This document shows positions 54,089-62,652 of a DNA stretch of 64,000 nucleotides, one piece after another. Both the position numbers and the translations under genes were made by a program. A model generated the notes under the pieces. It searched no databases and was not told the origin of the DNA. It saw only the letters and a program-made list of their open reading frames with translations. The stretch is from Natronococcus sp. A-GB1 (lineage in GTDB: Archaea > Halobacteriota > Halobacteria > Halobacteriales > Natrialbaceae). Where the stretch lies: NCBI RefSeq assembly GCF_029688845.1, contig NZ_JARUKW010000004.1, forward strand, positions 1 through 64,000, read 5' to 3'. Numbering within the stretch: position 1 is the stretch's first letter; every line of letters starts with the position of its first letter.

Positions 54089-54649
54089 ATGGATCGTCGT
54101 ACGTTCCTTGGTTCCGGTGGTGTCGCCGTCGTCGCGCTCGGTGCGGGCTGTTCGTCGTTGGCCGGGTGGAACGATCCCGAACCGGTTCGCCTCGGCGGGG
54201 TCTCGCTACACAGCGCGGATACGGAGTCGTCACACCGGTTCGACGCCGAGGTGTTGCGGGACGGGGACGTCGTCCACGCCTCCACACACGAGATCCGGGC
54301 CACGCGCGAACTCGACGGCGGCGGTCAGCGCAACTACGGGGCGCTCGTGGACTGTGAATGGGGGAGTTCGCGAGGCGACTACGCGGTACGCGTCCGGGTG
54401 GACGGCGGCGACTGGGAGACGGAGTCCGTTCCGGAGCTGGTCGAAGCGAGTGAGCTGGACGACACTGCGTCCTCGTCGACGCAACGTACGATTCGTCGAC
54501 CTGGATCCGCCTCGAGGAGGCCTACGACGACGGCGACCCCGATCACGTATGCGAGTTCGCGACCAGACATCACAGGAGAGAGAGATCGCTCGCCGCTGTC
54601 ACCGTCGTCTGCCCTCATCTGCCGTCGCGCACCCGATCGCTCGTTCTGA
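54089..54649 (+). CDS. Haloarchaeal surface lipoprotein, probable C-terminal frameshift
   Basis: The start at 54089 gives a lipoprotein leader (MDRRTFLGSGGVAVVALGAGC, C21) and a beta-rich mature part (RLGGVSLHSADTESSHRFDAEVL, GDYAVRVRVDGGDW) typical of small haloarchaeal surface proteins. After about residue 125 (54464) the frame becomes Arg/Ser/Thr-rich with no acidic bias, while the next frame reads CVLVDATYDSSTWIRLEEAY and retains haloarchaeal composition. A single missing base near 54462-54466 would restore it. So the gene is either damaged or contains a sequencing error. The restored frame would run to about 54774 and overlap the HNH gene on the other strand. Confidence 0.62.
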   Translation: MDRRTFLGSGGVAVVALGAGCSSLAGWNDPEPVRLGGVSLHSADTESSHRFDAEVLRDGDVVHASTHEIRATRELDGGGQRNYGALVDCEWGSSRGDYAVRVRVDGGDWETESVPELVEASELDDTASSSTQRTIRRPGSASRRPTTTATPITYASSRPDITGERDRSPLSPSSALICRRAPDRSF

Positions 54650-54920
54650 CCTGGATCTCGAGCTTGTTCGTTCCCCTGATCCAGTCGACGTACCCCTGCA
54701 GGCGGTCCGCGGATCGCAGCGCCTCGATCGTGTCGTACGACTCGCGGAGCTCCTCGTTCGTGAACAGGGCGTGAATCTGTTTGTGACAGGGCCGGCAGAG
54801 CATCACCGTCGGGCTCGTGGCCCGTTCCTCGGGGCGGAGGTGGTGTTCCTGGACAACCTGAGGATCGTCGATCCGCTCGTCGGGGACGACTCGTCGACAG
54901 AGCGCACACGTCGTCGGCAT
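54615..54920 (-). CDS. HNH endonuclease-like protein
   Basis: From the ATG at 54920 the product has 101 residues with a zinc-bound HNH/ββα-metal pattern: CALCRRVVPD (C5, C8), the EHHLRPEER catalytic region with paired histidines, and MLCRPCHKQIHALFTNEEL carrying the second CxxC and the HNH-type histidine. Standing alone it is the short HNH type found in haloarchaea near mobile or variable loci. A start upstream at 55079 gives an unlikely Arg/Thr-rich leader. Confidence 0.75.
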   Translation of the reverse strand: MPTTCALCRRVVPDERIDDPQVVQEHHLRPEERATSPTVMLCRPCHKQIHALFTNEELRESYDTIEALRSADRLQGYVDWIRGTNKLEIQVRTSDRVRDGR

Positions 54921-55072
54921 CGACCTGAATAGGGGTTCGTCGAGCAAAACGCCTCGGGTCGTTTTCGTCGTGTCCGCTCGAGCGCCTTCGGAGGCTCCTC
55001 GAGTCTTCACCCCCTCAGCCGATCTCGCGCCGACTTCGGAACGCTTGAGACGACCCGTTAGAAACACCGACC

Positions 55073-56230
55073 GTGACACGCGCCAGACTGTTCGCCTCTC
55101 TCTGCGGACTCGTCTTTCTGGTGAATCTCGCCAGGATCGTCTTCGCGCCGCTGCTGGACGTCTTCATCGCCGAGTTCGGGATCGGCGAGGCGACCGCCGG
55201 CCTCATCGTGACCCTCGCCTGGGTCGGCAGCGCCTCGCCCCGATTGCCGACCGGGTGGATCCTCACGAAGGTTCCCCGTCACCACGTCGTCCTCGTGTCG
55301 GGGCTCGTCCTCGCAGGCTCCTCGGCGCTCGCCGCGACCGCGACGACGGTCGAACACCTCATGATCGGGGCCTTCCTGATGGGGATCGCCTCCGGGATCT
55401 ACTTCGTCTCGGCGAACCCGCTGTTGAGCGAACTGTATCCGACGCGCATCGGTCGGATCATCGGCATCCACGGCGCCGCCAGCCAGGTCGCCGCGGTGAT
55501 CGCCGCACCGTTCGTCGCGCTCACGCTACTCGTCGACTGGCGGCTCTCGCTGTGGGCGATCGCCGTCGGCGCAGCGCTGACGACGGGCTACACGTGGGTC
55601 GCGGCGAGAGACGCCGAGCTACCGGCTGCGGGAGACGCCGACCGCGACTTCGTCGCCGGCGCGCTCTCGGAGTGGAAGCTGATCGTCACCGCGCTGGCGA
55701 TCGTCGGCGCGGCGTCGTTCGTCTGGCAGGGGCTGTTCAACTTCTACGAGCTGTACATGCAATCGAAGGGGCTCTCGAGCTGGGCGTCCGGAATGATGCT
55801 GACGATCATCTTCGCCGCAGGCGTCCCCGCCTTCTTCTTTGGCGGCGACCTGGCCGACAGGTTCCCACACGTTCCGTACCTGCTCGGGATCGTCGGCGCG
55901 TTCGCCGCGAGCCTCCTCGTGTTGACCCAGGTGGAGGGGCTGATCGGACTGATCGTCCTCTCGACGGTTGTCGGCCTCATCATCCACGCCCTCTTTCCCG
56001 CCATCGACACCTACCTCCTCGACACGCTGCCGGACTCGACGCGGGGCAGCGCCTACGCCGTCTTCAGTTCCACGTGGATGCTGACACAGGCGCTCGGTTC
56101 GTCAGCCGTCGGCTCGCTCGTCGAGCGAGGGTACGCCTACGACACCGTGTTCGCGAGCGCCGCGGTCGTTCTCGGCGTAATGGTCGCCGTCCTCGTTCTC
56201 GTCGAGCGCACGGGCCGGCTGCCGGGGTAG
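55073..56230 (+). CDS. MFS transporter
   Basis: The GTG at 55073 opens a 385-residue protein with twelve membrane segments of the major facilitator superfamily. The cytoplasmic loop motif after segment 2 is recognisable (GSASPRLPTGWILTKVPRHHV), and the second half has GGDLADRFPHVPYL. The substrate is unknown. Its stop is 5 bases before the stop of the convergent glycosyltransferase, so the genes are tightly packed. A role in exporting or importing a precursor for the glycan cluster is only contextual. Confidence 0.87.
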   Translation: MTRARLFASLCGLVFLVNLARIVFAPLLDVFIAEFGIGEATAGLIVTLAWVGSASPRLPTGWILTKVPRHHVVLVSGLVLAGSSALAATATTVEHLMIGAFLMGIASGIYFVSANPLLSELYPTRIGRIIGIHGAASQVAAVIAAPFVALTLLVDWRLSLWAIAVGAALTTGYTWVAARDAELPAAGDADRDFVAGALSEWKLIVTALAIVGAASFVWQGLFNFYELYMQSKGLSSWASGMMLTIIFAAGVPAFFFGGDLADRFPHVPYLLGIVGAFAASLLVLTQVEGLIGLIVLSTVVGLIIHALFPAIDTYLLDTLPDSTRGSAYAVFSSTWMLTQALGSSAVGSLVERGYAYDTVFASAAVVLGVMVAVLVLVERTGRLPG

Positions 56231-56235
56231 GTCCG

Positions 56236-57132
56236 CTACTCCGCGAGTAGAGGGATCGATCCGCCCGCCTCGTGTCCTCGTTTCCCGGCGAGGTACTCGC
56301 GGTAGTAGCCGATCCCGCGAACGCCCGTCAGCGCGGTCTCGAGTGCGCCGAAGGCCAGCCGTTTCCGCCGCTCGAGGTCGGAATCGGGCTGTTTGACGCC
56401 GGAAGGACGGGGCGGGATTCCGGGCGTCCCGTACCGATTCGGATGGTAGCGCTGGAGCTGGCAGAGCCCCTGCCCGACGCGGAGATCCTTCCGGACGAGC
56501 GCACGAATCGACTCGCGGACGGGGTGGTGCATGGTGACGTCGGCAGCGAAGTGGAGGTCGTACTCCGCCCCGTCGACCCGGTTACCGAACTCCTTGTCGC
56601 CCCCGGAGGTCAGTCGGTGATCGAAGAGGCCGACGTCGGCGAAGACCTCGCGGCGGACGAACAGACAGCACGTCGGCACAAAGCGCTGGTGCTCGAGGTA
56701 GTGACCGACCGGAAAGCCGGAGTGGTGGTCGTAGCGGGCGGCGAGCGAGGGGTTGTCGGGAACCTCGAGTTCGACGTTACAACCCATGTAGTCGGCGTCC
56801 GCGGCCCGGAAGGCGTCGAGGGCGTCCTCGAGCCACCCCTCGGGAACGGTCATATCGGCGTCAACGAACGCGAGAATCTCTCCGTCGCTGTGCCGAACGC
56901 CCGCGTTGCGGGCGGCGTAGGAGGACTGGATCTCGTCTTCGAGCAGGACGGTTCCCTCGAGCCGATCCGCGACGTAGCGCTCGGCGCGCTCGTGGGTGCC
57001 GTCGGTCGAGCCGTTGTCGACGACGACGTGCTCCCGGTCGATCTCCGTCGAGAGAGCCGCGAGCGAGTCGACCGTCTCGCGGAGTCCCGGGAAGTCGTTG
57101 TAGACGGGCGTGATGATCGAGACGGTCGTCAT
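56236..57132 (-). CDS. Family 2 glycosyltransferase
   Basis: This 298-residue GT-A enzyme starts MTTVSIITPVYNDFPGLRETVDSL, has the nucleotide-binding VVDNGSTDGTHE, the metal-binding FVDADMTVPEGWLEDAL near 90-106 and HPVRESIRALVRKDLRVGQGL in the C-terminal part. It is soluble. It converges on the MFS gene and diverges from the next glycosyltransferase with 60 bases between starts. Donor and acceptor sugars are unknown. Confidence 0.88.
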   Translation of the reverse strand: MTTVSIITPVYNDFPGLRETVDSLAALSTEIDREHVVVDNGSTDGTHERAERYVADRLEGTVLLEDEIQSSYAARNAGVRHSDGEILAFVDADMTVPEGWLEDALDAFRAADADYMGCNVELEVPDNPSLAARYDHHSGFPVGHYLEHQRFVPTCCLFVRREVFADVGLFDHRLTSGGDKEFGNRVDGAEYDLHFAADVTMHHPVRESIRALVRKDLRVGQGLCQLQRYHPNRYGTPGIPPRPSGVKQPDSDLERRKRLAFGALETALTGVRGIGYYREYLAGKRGHEAGGSIPLLAE

Positions 57133-57192
57133 CGGGTTCGTTTAGCGGTACGGTCTCTCGAGCAAAAGGACTTTGATTTCGGCGGCGAGAGG

Positions 57193-58122
57193 ATGGCCAA
57201 CGAAATGCCCGCGGTCAGCATCGTCATCCCGACGTACAACCGCGCGTCGGTCGTCGGCCGGGCGATCGACAGCGCGCTCGCACAGACGGTCGACGACCTC
57301 GAGGTGATCGTCGTCGACGACGGCTCGACCGACGGGACCGACGCGGTCGTCGGCTCGTACGACGACGACCGGTTGGTGTACCTCCAGACTGGGACAAACG
57401 GTGGGGCGAACGCGGCACGGAACCGCGGGATCGAACGCGCGAGCGGCGAGTTCGTCTCCTTTCTGGACTCCGACGACGAACTGGTGCCGACCCACGTCGC
57501 CCGCGTGCTCGAGACCTTCCAGAAAAGTTCGGAGCAGGTCCGCGGCGTCTACACTTCCTACCGGAAGCGCCGAGACGGCGCGGTCTACGACGTTATCCAG
57601 GCACAGAAACGGGTCACCCTCGAGGACCTCGGGCGGGGCAACCCAGTCGGAAGTTTCTCCGCAACGACGTTTCGTGCCTCGGCGTTCGACGACGTCGGCC
57701 CCCTCGACGAGGAGCTGCCCGCCGTCCAGGACTACGAGTTCTACCTGCGCCTGCTGGCGGCGGACGAGGGCGCCGAGATCAGAGGCGTCCCCGAGGTGCT
57801 CCTGGACCGTCACATCGACGGCGAGCGGATCGGAACGGATCCGGAGCGGAAGCTCGAGGGATACTGCCGGGTACTCGAGGGACACGGCGAACACGTCGGC
57901 CGACAACGGCGGGCCGAGTTCGCGGCGAACGTCGCGATCATCTACGCCGAGAGCGGACGACGGGAACCGGCGGCCGCCTACCTCAGGCACGCGCTGGCGA
58001 TCGATCCCGGATCCGTCCGGTACGCCGTCTATTACTGGGCCGCAAGCGTTAGCTGCGGTGCATTGCTTGGCGTCCTCGAGGCGAAGCGCCGGCTCGCGGT
58101 GTTCGCGAACCGACACCACTGA
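57193..58122 (+). CDS. Family 2 glycosyltransferase
   Basis: From the ATG at 57193 the product has 309 residues. It has VSIVIPTYNRASVVGRAIDSALAQ, VVDDGSTDGTDAVV, GANAARNRGIERASGEFVSFLDSDDELVP (metal motif DSDD) and a helical C-terminus (ESGRREPAAAYLRHALAIDPGS) resembling a TPR-like region. Frames reaching further upstream on this strand are shadows of the opposite gene. It is the third glycosyltransferase of the cluster. Confidence 0.9.
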   Translation: MANEMPAVSIVIPTYNRASVVGRAIDSALAQTVDDLEVIVVDDGSTDGTDAVVGSYDDDRLVYLQTGTNGGANAARNRGIERASGEFVSFLDSDDELVPTHVARVLETFQKSSEQVRGVYTSYRKRRDGAVYDVIQAQKRVTLEDLGRGNPVGSFSATTFRASAFDDVGPLDEELPAVQDYEFYLRLLAADEGAEIRGVPEVLLDRHIDGERIGTDPERKLEGYCRVLEGHGEHVGRQRRAEFAANVAIIYAESGRREPAAAYLRHALAIDPGSVRYAVYYWAASVSCGALLGVLEAKRRLAVFANRHH

Positions 58123-58143
58123 GGGAGCGACCGCTCGTCGCGG

Positions 58144-58860
58144 CTACGGCGGCGAGCGCTCGCCAGGAAAGAGCAGCTTCCGGTGGCGAACCGTGATCAG
58201 TACGGGTACCGACTCGAGGTCGAGCAGCTTCGCGATCGCCAGCCGGTGGCGGCCGTTCTCGTGCCACCGGAGTTCGCCGTTCCGGCCGAGGTAGACGATG
58301 ATCTCGTTCAGCGGGTGACCGCCGAGTTCGCGCTGGCTCGAGTACCCTGCCGTCGCGATCGTCTCGTAGAGGTCGTCGAAGCGCTCGAGCTTGTGCACCA
58401 GCTTCCGTTCGCTCCAGTTCGAGTCCGGAGAGCGGCGGTGACGGTCGACGAACTCGGTCTCGATCCAGGGGACGCCCTCGAGAAAGCGCTCCTCGAAGAG
58501 CCGGTACTCCGAGAGGTCGGTGAACGGAACCGTCGGTCGGTCCCATTCGCCCCCGCGGACGGCACCGATCCCGTCCCGCCCCTGGGCCGGGACGTTCGGC
58601 CGTTCGAAGTGTGAGTCGTCGGTCTCGTCGGGGACGAGTTCGCCGACGACGTACTCTATCTCGGCGGGATCGACCCAGGTCAGCTCGAGCGGATCGGCGT
58701 CGACGTGTCGGTTCCGAAGCTCGAGTTCGCGGGTTTTGACGGCTCCGTACGCCGCGGAGCGCTCGAGGCGCCACCGGAGGTGGGCGGTCGCCTCGTCGGC
58801 GACGGCGCGAACGCCGTCTCGCCGCCAAATTTCTTTCACCTGCTCGAGCAGATAGGACAT
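58144..58860 (-). CDS. ParB/Srx-like protein in glycosylation cluster, copy 1
   Basis: From the ATG at 58860 the product has 238 residues. The first half is helical and basic (WRRDGVRAVADEATAHLRWRLERSAAYGAVKTRELEL), followed by the module PTVPFTDLSEYRLFEERFLEGVPWIETEF and, near residues 195-225, GELRWHENGRHRLAIAKLLDLESVPVLITVRH. The GxHRLAIAKLLDL...VPV core matches the ParB N-terminal/sulfiredoxin fold. Two relatives are directly adjacent (58914-59840 and 60004-60890). I do not know its activity; known members of this fold include DNA-partition CTPases and free-serine kinases. Confidence 0.72.
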   Translation of the reverse strand: MSYLLEQVKEIWRRDGVRAVADEATAHLRWRLERSAAYGAVKTRELELRNRHVDADPLELTWVDPAEIEYVVGELVPDETDDSHFERPNVPAQGRDGIGAVRGGEWDRPTVPFTDLSEYRLFEERFLEGVPWIETEFVDRHRRSPDSNWSERKLVHKLERFDDLYETIATAGYSSQRELGGHPLNEIIVYLGRNGELRWHENGRHRLAIAKLLDLESVPVLITVRHRKLLFPGERSPP

Positions 58861-58913
58861 ATCCGAAGGTTCCGAGCAGCGGTAGTTAACCGTGCTGGCT
58901 CGGTGCGTGTCGG

Positions 58914-59840
58914 CTACCGGCGGGGTACCGGGACGTCGTCGTCTTCGGAATCGTCCGTTTGCGACGCCTCGCGATCCGGACGGTCCGTCGGTTCGATCGT
59001 CGACGCCCGCCAGTGTTCGGGGACGACGTCCTGGAGATCCGGATGCTCGAGGTGGGCTCTCGCCCGGTCGCCCAACTCCTCGGGTGACGAGGCCGCGCGG
59101 ATCTCGTCTCTGACCGCCTGCCAGTCGGCGTGTCTGACCCGCACCGTCACCGGGATCTCCTCGAGGTCGAGCAGCTTCGCGATCGCGAGTCGGTGGAAGC
59201 CCGCACCCTTTTTGACCAGTTCGCCGTCGCGGTAGACGTTGACGCCGATCTCCTGGACGACCGGGTGGACCGCGTCGGTGTTCTCCCCGCGAGGATCGGC
59301 GTCGCCGTCGGCCAGCAGCTCCCGCTGTGAGCGGTACCCCTCCTCGGCCATCGACTCGTAGAGGTCGTCGATCCGCTCGAAGTAGGCCTCGAGTTCCGCC
59401 TCCGTCGTACACCGCCAGTACGGATCACCCCGCTCGAGCCGGTCGCGGTACTCGGTGTAGAGCTCCGTCTCCGCCCAGTCGACGCCCTCGAGGAACCGGG
59501 CCTCGAGCGACCGGTAGACGGTCGTCTGTTCGAACCGTCCCTCGGGCTCGTCCCAGTCGCCGTCGAGAACGCGTCCAAGCCGCCACGGGTCGTCGCTCCC
59601 GTGGTAGTACTCGATCTCGTCGGGATCGATCCCGATCGGTCGGGCCGGGTTCGCGTCACTCATGCTGGACAGCAGCCGGCTGCGGACATCGAACGCGAAC
59701 TCGAGTGCCCACACCGGGAGCCGCTGAACGAGTTCCTGCCGCCAGACGGTCGTCGTCCAGACGAACCGTACGGAACGCCACAGCAGGGACAGAACGCCGT
59801 CCTCGCGGAGTATTCGACTCGATCTGTGTACGAGGCTCAC
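58914..59840 (-). CDS. ParB/Srx-like protein in glycosylation cluster, copy 2
   Basis: This 308-residue protein shares the architecture of its neighbours: a helical, basic N-terminus (LLWRSVRFVWTTTVWRQELVQRLPVW), GRVLDGDWDEPEGRFEQTTVYRSLEARFLEGVDWAETELYTEY, the helix LYESMAEEGYRSQRELL, and the core GELVKKGAGFHRLAIAKLLDLEEIPVTVRVRH near 225-250, then a helical tail with EELGDRARAHLEHPDL. The C-terminal 30 residues are acidic. It is on the same strand as copy 1 and divergent from copy 3. Its role is not known. Confidence 0.72.
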   Translation of the reverse strand: MSLVHRSSRILREDGVLSLLWRSVRFVWTTTVWRQELVQRLPVWALEFAFDVRSRLLSSMSDANPARPIGIDPDEIEYYHGSDDPWRLGRVLDGDWDEPEGRFEQTTVYRSLEARFLEGVDWAETELYTEYRDRLERGDPYWRCTTEAELEAYFERIDDLYESMAEEGYRSQRELLADGDADPRGENTDAVHPVVQEIGVNVYRDGELVKKGAGFHRLAIAKLLDLEEIPVTVRVRHADWQAVRDEIRAASSPEELGDRARAHLEHPDLQDVVPEHWRASTIEPTDRPDREASQTDDSEDDDVPVPRR

Positions 59841-60003
59841 TCTACCGATTTCCTCACGTATTAGTAAGTAAGTCCTTCAGTTAAATCACCGGATCCAACG
59901 TGAACGCCGTCCTCGCCGAAGTTTTTTGACTGGATCGATCGCGCTCGACGTACAGGGAACGGGAGTCACCGGGAACCTCAGCGGTTCCGAGGCCGACTAC
60001 CAG

Positions 60004-60890
60004 ATGCTCTTTCTCGCTGCACTGACCGCATCGTGGCGGAAGTTGCTGGTTTTCTACCGGCTCGGAGGAGTTTCCAGGGCGCTCGGCCGAACCCTCGAGT
60101 ACCTGTACGAGAGCGCGTTCGGCTACTGGTGGGCGATCCGTCACCGGAGGGCGGCCGGCGAGCCGACGGCGTCGGATCTCCCGGCGATCGTCGAGATCGA
60201 TCCCACCGATCTTCGGTACCAGTCGCGGTTCGGAAAGGCACACTTCCCGACGAAGGACGGCGATACCGAACGCTCACCGGTACACGACGAACCGATCGTC
60301 GGAGTGATCGACGGCCGCTGGGATCGGTTTCGAACCGAGTGGACCGAGACGCGGATCCACCGCTCGCTCGAGGCCCGGTTCCTCGAGGGCGAGTCCTGGG
60401 AGCGGACGGCCAAGTACCGGTACGCTGCCTGCAAGATCGAGAACGGCCTCGAGGACTGGCGGTCATCGACGATCGATGAACTCCAGCGCCGGTGTGACGA
60501 CCTCGACACCCTCTACGAGTCGATGGCCGAGGAGGGGTACGTCTCCCAGACCGAACTGCTCGAGCGCGGGGACGACGGGATAGAGACCGGAAGCGCCGCG
60601 ACGAAGTCGATCCTGGGACCGAGTTCCCCCAGGAGACGCGCGTCGGAATCGGCCGGAACGGCGAGATCATTCGGTTCAGCGCCGGCAAACATCGGCTGTC
60701 GATCGCGAAGCTGCTCGACCTCGAGACGGTGCCCGTCATCGTCGTTCGCCACGAACGCTGGGCGACGATCCGCGAGCGCTTCGCGGCGGCGGACTCCCTC
60801 GAGGCGCTTCCGGCGGAGTATCGCGAGTTCGCGAACCACCCCGATCTCCGCGTGGTCGCGGGTGACATTCGCCCTCGAGTGTCGGAGTAG
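60004..60890 (+). pseudogene. ParB/Srx-like protein copy 3, frameshifted
   Basis: The start at 60004 gives the family N-terminus and the conserved RSLEARFLEGESWERTAKYRY and LYESMAEEGYVSQTELLERG. Around 60570-60600 the frame is lost: the same frame goes on as Ser/Arg-rich, atypical sequence, whereas the -1/+2 frame reads DEVDPGTEFPQETRVGIG and then RNGEIIRFSAGKHRLSIAKL, continuing to a TAG at 60888-60890 with GDIRPRVSE. That second frame carries the ParB/Srx core. One indel explains it. The gene is a pseudogene or the base call is wrong. Confidence 0.72.
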
Positions 60891-61001
60891 CACGCGGATC
60901 GGACGCGTCTCGAGTTGCCACGGGTTCGTTGCGACAGCCATCTTTCCGCGCCGCGTCACACGTACACAAACTATTTGGTAATTCGTGGAGACTGTTCGGA
61001 C

Positions 61002-61733
61002 ATGCAAGCAGTCGTACTGGCCGCTGGAGAGGGGACTCGCCTCCGGCCGCTCACCGAGGACAAACCCAAGGCGCTCGTCGAGGTCGACGGGAAGCCGCTC
61101 GTCGAGGACGTCTTCGACAACTTGCTCGAGATCGGCGTCACCGAACTCGTCGTCGTCGTCGGCTACCAGAAAGAGCAACTCATCGAGCGCTACGGTGACG
61201 CCTACGAGGGCGTGCCGATCACCTACGCCCACCAGCGCGAGCAGCTCGGGCTCGCTCACGCGATTCTGCAGGCCGAGCCCCACGTCGACGACGACTTCGT
61301 CCTTATGCTCGGGGACAACGTCTTCCGGGGGAACCTCGGGGACGTAATCAAGCGCCAGCACGAGGAGCGCGCGGACGCAGCCTTTCTCGTCGAGGAGGTA
61401 CCCTACGAGGAGGCCTCCCGGTACGGGGTGCTCGACACCAACGGGTACGGCGAGATCGTCGAGGTCGTCGAGAAACCCGAGGAACCGCCGTCGAACCTCG
61501 TGATGACCGGCTTCTACACGTTCACGCCCGCGATCTTCCACGCCTGTCACCTCGTCCAACCCTCCGACCGCGGCGAGTACGAACTGCCCGACGCGATCGA
61601 TCTCCTCATCCAGTCTGGACGGACGATCGACGCCATTCGCATGGACGGCTGGCGGATCGACGTCGGCTACCCGGAGGATCGGGAGAAAGCCGAACAACGC
61701 GTGCGGGAAGCCGAGACACCGATTCCGGTGTAG
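61002..61733 (+). CDS. aglF: Sugar nucleotidyltransferase, AglF-like
   Basis: This 243-residue enzyme joins a nucleoside triphosphate to a sugar 1-phosphate to make the activated sugar for glycan assembly. The nucleotide loop VLAAGEGTRLRPLTEDKPK at 5-23, the metal-binding LMLGDNVF near 103-110, VVEKPEEPPSN and the terminal RIDVGYPEDREKAEQ are typical of glucose-1-phosphate thymidylyl/uridylyltransferases, and AglF in Haloferax is the closest named role. Specificity cannot be fixed from sequence. Confidence 0.88.
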   Translation: MQAVVLAAGEGTRLRPLTEDKPKALVEVDGKPLVEDVFDNLLEIGVTELVVVVGYQKEQLIERYGDAYEGVPITYAHQREQLGLAHAILQAEPHVDDDFVLMLGDNVFRGNLGDVIKRQHEERADAAFLVEEVPYEEASRYGVLDTNGYGEIVEVVEKPEEPPSNLVMTGFYTFTPAIFHACHLVQPSDRGEYELPDAIDLLIQSGRTIDAIRMDGWRIDVGYPEDREKAEQRVREAETPIPV

Positions 61734-61870
61734 TTGCCGGCTGGTTCTCGAGCGGGTCACCGGCTAGTTCGTCCTCGAGAGAACGACAACTATCGCTCGC
61801 AGACCGAACGAATCCCCCCGGAGTTCGGACGACGGTCGGAACGCGACCGAGGTTGGTTCGGGGACGGACA

Positions 61871-61896
61871 CCCCCACACCGGATTTCAGATGAAAT
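61871..61896 (-). repeat. Origin recognition box 1
   Basis: On the minus strand the core TTTCATCTGAAATCCGGTGT is intact and is followed by a GGGGG tract. It is the outermost box on the left and is oriented opposite to the cluster next to orc1. Confidence 0.8.
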
Positions 61897-62024
61897 CGGT
61901 CGGAGGTCGGGAGGGGGTGGGGTGGCGACGACTCCGACTCGATCGAACCTGAGAAGGTCTAAGGAGTGCAGAGAGTGCTAGACACAACCTACGGATATCT
62001 ACAGGAGTTTCGTCCAAAACGGCT

Positions 62025-62165
62025 TCTGGCCTTTATTATATACTTTACTCTAGTGGTAATCTAGTAGTAGTAGTGTAGTGGGACAATCCCGGACCAACCG
62101 TTCTGTGTCGGGTTTCTGAAATGGAACGGCGATTCTTCTTCGTTGTTTATACCTTATCCCTCCGT
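62025..62165. other. AT-rich stretch, candidate DNA unwinding element
   Basis: This is the most AT-rich part of the origin gap, with CTTTATTATATACTTTACTC at 62031-62050 and TTGTTTATACCTTATCC near 62144-62160. It lies between box 1 and box 2, both in minus orientation. Assignment as unwinding element is by composition and position only. Confidence 0.55.
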
Positions 62166-62254
62166 GTCCGGAAGCGAACTCGGATCGAGGGACTCTAGGC
62201 GTCGAAGTCGTCGGTGGCACGGGGTGTTCACGTCTCGAGTTCGTTCTTCGATCC

Positions 62255-62276
62255 GACACCGGATTTCAGATGATAT
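62255..62276 (-). repeat. Origin recognition box 2
   Basis: On the minus strand it reads ATATCATCTGAAATCCGGTG, one base different in the left arm from the consensus core. It lacks a clear G-tract. Confidence 0.75.
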
Positions 62277-62424
62277 CGCCGATTCACAGGCTGTATCATC
62301 CGCGAACGGAGATCCAGAACCGCTCGAGGCAAGCACGGGTTGCGATCGGCTCCCGAAGATCTACCCCACATCGAACCGTCGATCGACCGTTACGACCCCT
62401 TCCCACCACCCCCTTCTTCGCGGC

Positions 62425-62452
62425 ATTTCATCTGAAATCCGGTGTGGGTGGG
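62425..62452 (+). repeat. Origin recognition box 3
   Basis: ATTTCATCTGAAATCCGGTG with a GTGGGTGGG tail, a full-match copy in plus orientation. It is 62 bases from box 4, about six helical turns. Confidence 0.82.
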
Positions 62453-62486
62453 AGTAGTTGCCCGAGATCCGCCCCGGCTTCGCAGC

Positions 62487-62516
62487 ATTTCATCTGAAAT
62501 CCGGTGTGGGTGGGGG
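62487..62516 (+). repeat. Origin recognition box 4
   Basis: ATTTCATCTGAAATCCGGTG with a GTGGGTGGGGG tail, the longest G-string of the set. It is identical in the core to box 3. Confidence 0.82.
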
Positions 62517-62541
62517 CGCACCGACTCCCTCCTGTCCGGGA

Positions 62542-62564
62542 ATTCATCTGAAATCCGGTGTGTG
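62542..62564 (+). repeat. Origin recognition box 5
   Basis: ATTCATCTGAAATCCGGTGT with a short GTG end and no G-tract. It lies 55 bases after box 4. Confidence 0.78.
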
Positions 62565-62652
62565 ACTCGCGACCAGGGTTCGGGCCACTTCGGTTTCGAC
62601 GCGAACTCGGCGCGAGCGACCCCCGTTCGCGGAGGGAAAGAGCTAAGGAAAA

